Of a stretch of 37,186 bases of DNA, positions 33,535 to 37,186 are shown in pieces. Source of the stretch: Monoraphidium neglectum (lineage: Eukaryota > Chlorophyta > Chlorophyceae > Sphaeropleales > Selenastraceae). A program made the position numbers and the translations under genes. Position 1 is the stretch's first letter, and every line of letters starts with the position of its first letter. The stretch is from the NCBI RefSeq assembly GCF_000611645.1, contig NW_014013455.1, positions 1 to 37,186 of the forward strand, read 5' to 3'. Under the pieces are notes generated by a model. The model did no database searches and was not told where the DNA came from. It was given only the letters and a program-made list of their open reading frames with translations.

Positions 33535-36500
33535 ATGGTAGCCACCAGGCAGCCTGAACTCCTGCAAACGGTGAGGAGGGTCTTGCGTCATCTCATTGAA
33601 GAGCTGGCAGGAGCGCTATGCTGCAAGCCATTGACGGAACCCGGCGCCTCAGCGCAATTGCTGCGGCACGGCGGGTGTTTACCATGGCAGCCTGTGTGTC
33701 GTGTTCCTACCGTATGAAGGAAACCCCCACATGCCCGATACACCTGCATTTCTCACCGTGCTCCATCCACTCCTTGCACGTCCCCCGACCCACTCTGCAG
33801 GCAGCACCCTCCGGTTCGCGAAAACAGCAGCATGAGCAGGAGCAGCGGCAGGAGCGACAGCAGCAGGAGCAGCAGCAGCAGCAGAAGCAGCGCAGCAGCC
33901 CGTCCCCTGCGCCGGGCCAGGAGGGCGGGCTGGACCCCATCCATTCTTTCCTGCGGTCAGCAGAATTCTGGGGGCGCGCCAGCATGATCTACGGAAGCTA
34001 CAAGGCCACGCAGTTTCGCGCCATGCTGATGCGGGCGCGGGGCCGCAGCAGGCAGGAGATCAAAGAGCGGCTCTGGGACTCGCAGCACGAGTGGGCGGGG
34101 AGACAGATGTACAAGCTCTGCATTGACCTCAGGGGGTTCTATTTGAAGGTGAGAGGAAGCCGAGGAAAAGCAGCTGCGTCTTTGTCTCGCTCTCGCTCCA
34201 GCCGGACAACCCTCCTGCAGGTGTGGCAGCTGCCCGCCCCTCACCAGCGGCGTGTGCTCGATCCTGCTAGGCTCCCCCTCCCTCCTGAGACTAGCTGCTA
34301 AATCGTCCACGCGCATACCGTGTCGTCAGGCCGGCCAATTTATTGGCGCGCGTGCTGACTTTGTCCCGGAGCAGATCTGCCGCCAAATGTGTGTCCTCCA
34401 AGACAGGGTGAGATCCTTCGGACCCGTGCTGACCGGGCATGTACGCCGTGTCACGGACGTTGTGTGGCGCCTGCAGACGCAGCCGGCCGTCTTCCTGAAG
34501 CTTGGCAGAGCAGGGGCCGTGCTGCCGCAGGGCGGCGGCGAAACATGCGCAATCCCCTAGCAGCAACCCGGCTCCTGACCTTCCCCCTGCCGATCACAAC
34601 CCCCCTCCGCCACCACCAGGTGCCGCCGATGACGGCTGACCGCACCGCCGAGGTGCTGAAGCGCGAGCTGGGTGTTGATGATCTGGGGGAGCTGTTTGAG
34701 TGGATCGACCTGGAGTCTCCCCTTGGGTCGGCCTCCATCAGCCAGGTCGGGGGAGGGGGCGGGCTGCACGCGCACGTGCGTGCGTGCATATTCATGCGTG
34801 CGTCTGCGCGCCTGCACACGTGTGTCTTGTCTTGTATGTGTTCATGTCGGAGTGAGATAGTGTCTGTGGGTGAGTTGACATATGTGTGTGTGTGTTTGTA
34901 TGTGTGTGTGTGCGTGCGTGCTTGTTTGTGTTTGTTTGAGTGCCTGCTTTCGAGTGCATGTGTGCATACGTGTGTGGGTGAGCGTGCCGGCCGAAGCTGC
35001 TACTCTATGGTGTGACTGGCAGAAAGATTCCAAGCACAGTGCACCTCTGCCGACTCACCTCGCTTCGCGGCTGCAAGCGTGGCACAACGGGCCCGGCTCC
35101 ACGCACACCCGCACCTGCACCCGCGCCGCCCACACCCACCATGCCGGCTGAACACAGCACTCTGCGCCCGCAACCCCGCTCCACGACGCCCCTGCCCCCC
35201 TTCCTCACCTCAACCCCCCCCCCCCGCAGGTCCACAAGGCGGAGCTGCGCCGCTTCTCCCCCGCACAGCTCCGCCAGTTCTCCCGCCAGCGCCGCGGCCG
35301 CGCCCGCCGCGTCGCGCTGCTGCCCGGGGACACCGCCTGGTCCGTCTGCAACGACGCCGGCGTGTCCCTCGCTGAGCTGGCGGCCGCCAACCGCGGGGTG
35401 GACCTGGAGGCACTGGGCGCCGGCGACGTGGTGCGCGTGCCCGAGGTGCTGGCGCTGCAGGAGTTCCAGGACAGCCACCTGGCGGGCCGCCTGCTTGGCA
35501 GCGAAGAGGTGGAGGACGACGGCGCGGGGGGCGCGGGCGGCTGGGGCGGCAGCAGCAGCAGCAGCAGCGAGAGCGAGGGGATCGGGTGGATCGGGGGCAC
35601 CAGCAGCGGGTGGGGCAGCAGCAGCGACGGCGACCGCCGGCGCGGCGCGAGCGTCGCGGATGATACGCTGCTGGGCGGCATCACAGGCGGCGCTGTCGGC
35701 CCGCTCGGCGGCCTGGGGCGCCTGCTGGACGGCCTGCGGCGCGCCGTGCCGGGCGCGCGGCTCGCGCCGGAGCGGGAGGAGCGGCCGATCGCGAGCGGCG
35801 CGGCGGCGGCGGTGGCGCACGCGGTGGCGGTCGGCAGCGTGCCGCGCAGCGGGCTGGTGGCCGTCAAGGTGCAGTACCCTGACGCACTGCAGGTGAGGGG
35901 GGGCCCCGGTAGCAGCCGTGGGGGTGTGCGGGTTGCATGGAAGTTGAGGGGCTGCGGCCCCGGGTCGCGGACCAAGACAGCTGCACCTGCGCACGCAGGC
36001 GTGCAAGCATCGTGGCCTCGTGCATGCGGCCTCCCGTGCGCCCCTGGTCCCAGGTGTGCTCTCCGCTTGGCATTTCGCAGTTCAACGCCCGCCCTGCGTG
36101 CTTCCTCCACCCAACGCTTGGGCTCTGCCCGGGTCACCCCTATGGCACGCCCTCACTACCCCCTCATGACTCGCCTCTCACCAAAAGCCCTTTCCCCCCC
36201 CCACCCACAACCAACCACCTCGTCCCCTCCGAACCCCAAAAACATCATCATCCCCCAACCACCACCCCCAACACTGAATCCCTTCCCAAACCAAAGGTGA
36301 TGACTGAGGACCTCATCAACCTGAGGGCCATCAGCGCCTTCCTGTCAAAGACAGAGCTCAAGTTTGACCTAGTGTCGGCGGTGGACGAGCTGCAGAAGCA
36401 GATCCACCTCGAGTTTGACTTCATGAGGCGAGCGGGGTTGGCAGGGCGGCGATCTGGGGCCCCGGGACGTCGGTGCAAGCTGTGTCTCAGGGCCGGGCCT

Positions 36501-36914
36501 GGAGAGGGTGCGAGGGGGCAGCGGGGCGTCCACGGCAGGCTGATGCCTGGGTCATGGGGGGGATTGAAGCTGCGCAGAATGCTGTGCAAAGCGAGCAGCA
36601 CTCCTGTTGAGTCACACCCGTGCCAATCAACCCGCCCTTGACCATCTGGACTGCACCTTTTCGACCCTCCTTTTGCGTCCCACTCACCGTGCCAATCATC
36701 TCCCCCCCCCCCCACCCTCCCCCTCCCCAGGGAGGCGCGTGTCATGGACGCGATCGCGACCCACCTGGCCCCCATCACGTCACGCGTGGCCGTCCCACGC
36801 AGCGTGCCGGGCCTGGTGACTCAGCGCGTGATGGCGATGACGTTCATGGAGGGCACCCCCCTGATGCAGCTGCAGGACAAGGTGGCGCACCTGCCAAAGT
36901 GGCAGCGCGACAAG
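33535..36914 (+). CDS. ABC1 (UbiB/ADCK) atypical kinase with an inserted LysM domain; partial at right edge
   Basis: Exons in the window: 33535-33570, 33801-34148, 34330-34407, 34620-34745, 35230-35892, 36297-36427 and 36731-36914; then a donor opens an intron that runs off the edge. ABC1 kinases are protein-kinase-like ATPases of mitochondria and plastids, tied to quinone and lipid metabolism. Marks: an N-terminal helix region (HSFLRSAEFWGRASMIYGSY), the family KxGQ motif (K128-A-G-Q131, split by an intron), PLGSASISQVHKAEL (the Ala-rich loop replacement and QVH, about 186-202), VAVKVQYPD with the strand lysine at about 409, and IHLEFDFMREAR with the E-x-D-F-x-x-E-A pattern. Between QVH and VAVK about 200 extra residues hold a LysM domain (223-267) and a Ser/Gly-rich linker. 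The KAGQF form and helix order resemble the ADCK1/ADCK5-like plant ABC1Ks. Exon 1 could start at 33394 in the same frame, adding a Ser/Arg/Pro-rich, transit-like 47 residues. The donor at 36428 is GC. The catalytic Asp/DFG region lies beyond the window. Confidence 0.9.
34882..34930. repeat. Imperfect (TG)n tract in ABC1K intron
   Basis: TG dinucleotide runs interrupted by TTTGTA and CG steps, part of a GT-rich stretch through most of the intron between exons 4 and 5 (34746-35229). Confidence 0.8.
35308..35442 (+). other. LysM domain inside the ABC1 kinase N-lobe
   Basis: Within exon 5, about 45 residues read as a LysM module: a first strand (RVALLPGD), the conserved GDTxW at the start of helix 1 (GDTAWSVCNDAGVS), LAELAAANRGVD for helix 2, and a closing GAGDVVRVP strand. 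These match the LysM pattern of PGDT-W-S-I-A...G-V-S...E-L...A-N...G-x-x-L-x-I-P. LysM usually binds GlcNAc polymers. It is in frame with the kinase upstream and downstream inside one uninterrupted exon. Confidence 0.85.
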
Positions 36915-36975
36915 GTGGGGGGGCTCGCACTATGTCTGTGTGCATGTGTACACACGCACGCACACACATGTGTGT

Positions 36976-36977
<2 letters not shown>

Positions 36978-37017
<40 letters not shown>
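36978..37017. repeat. (GT)20 microsatellite in ABC1K intron
   Basis: Forty bp of uninterrupted GT in the last visible intron, 63 bp after the exon 7 donor. This intron sequence runs to the right edge of the window and no further exon is seen in 36915-37186. Confidence 0.9.
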
Positions 37018-37019
<2 letters not shown>

Positions 37020-37186
37020 ATGTGCATGTTTTTAGGGGCGTGTCGCTGCAGTGACGTCCATTACAGTCAAAGGTGTTGGACACCGTCCGCCAGCCATCCC
37101 ATCGCCCCCGCCTAGCAACACAGTCGCCCTCCTCGCAAAACGCCCCCCCTCCAACCACCCCCGGCGCCCCCTCCAACTCGCCCCCG

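Noticed and set aside
35205..36137. 310-codon open frame antisense to the ABC1 kinase
   Set aside because: It mirrors the GC-rich coding exon and crosses into intron, with Pro/Arg/Ser composition typical of antisense shadows.

Overview
The window looks like nuclear DNA of a green alga (Chlorophyta, probably a trebouxiophyte or chlorophycean). The DNA is GC-rich. Genes are intron-dense, with introns mostly about 150-500 bp and GTGAG/GTGGG-type donors. The poly(A) signal is TGTAA rather than AATAAA. Ala, Gln and Ser homopolymer tracts are common in the proteins, and the closest recognisable homologues are plant-type. I see no tRNA, rRNA, CRISPR array or transposon. Exon models were built by hand from splice sites, reading-frame phase and family motifs.

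Layout: (1) <1-259 (+), the end of an Ala/Gln-rich protein. (2) 745-2625 (-), a six-exon thylakoid-lumen FKBP-type prolyl isomerase. (3) 2915-5357 (+), an eight-exon protein with two universal-stress-protein domains. (4) 5706-8224 (-), an F-box protein with a WD40-like region and a polyglutamine tract. (5) 8482-16316 (+), an 18-exon single-pass membrane protein of the plant DUF7906 type. (6) 16950-19672 (-), the nucleoporin ALADIN. (7) 20740-24061 (+), an unrecognised protein with an F-box-like N-terminus, a faint XPA-like segment and a Cys-rich tail. (8) 25781-27464 (-), an A/B-type cyclin. (9) 28970-32147 (-), the ER-Golgi cargo receptor ERGIC3/Erv46. (10) 33535->36914 (+), an ABC1 (UbiB/ADCK) atypical kinase that runs off the right edge.

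The genes almost perfectly alternate in strand, giving four head-to-head pairs that share upstream regions of about 0.26-1.4 kb (FKBP/USP, F-box/DUF7906, ALADIN/F-box-like, ERGIC3/ABC1K). The functions are housekeeping and not one pathway: plastid protein folding and stress, protein degradation, nuclear pore, cell cycle, early secretory pathway and organelle kinase. There is no operon-like logic.

The most unusual item is the ABC1 kinase. A LysM domain and a Ser/Gly-rich linker, about 200 residues together, are inserted into the kinase N-lobe between the conserved QVH segment and the VAVK lysine strand. Other points of interest are three GC-AG introns inferred from phase and family spacing, a 9-nt terminal exon in ERGIC3, a duplicated TGTAA element, a splice acceptor preceded by 19 consecutive C, and the uncharacterised protein at 20740-24061.
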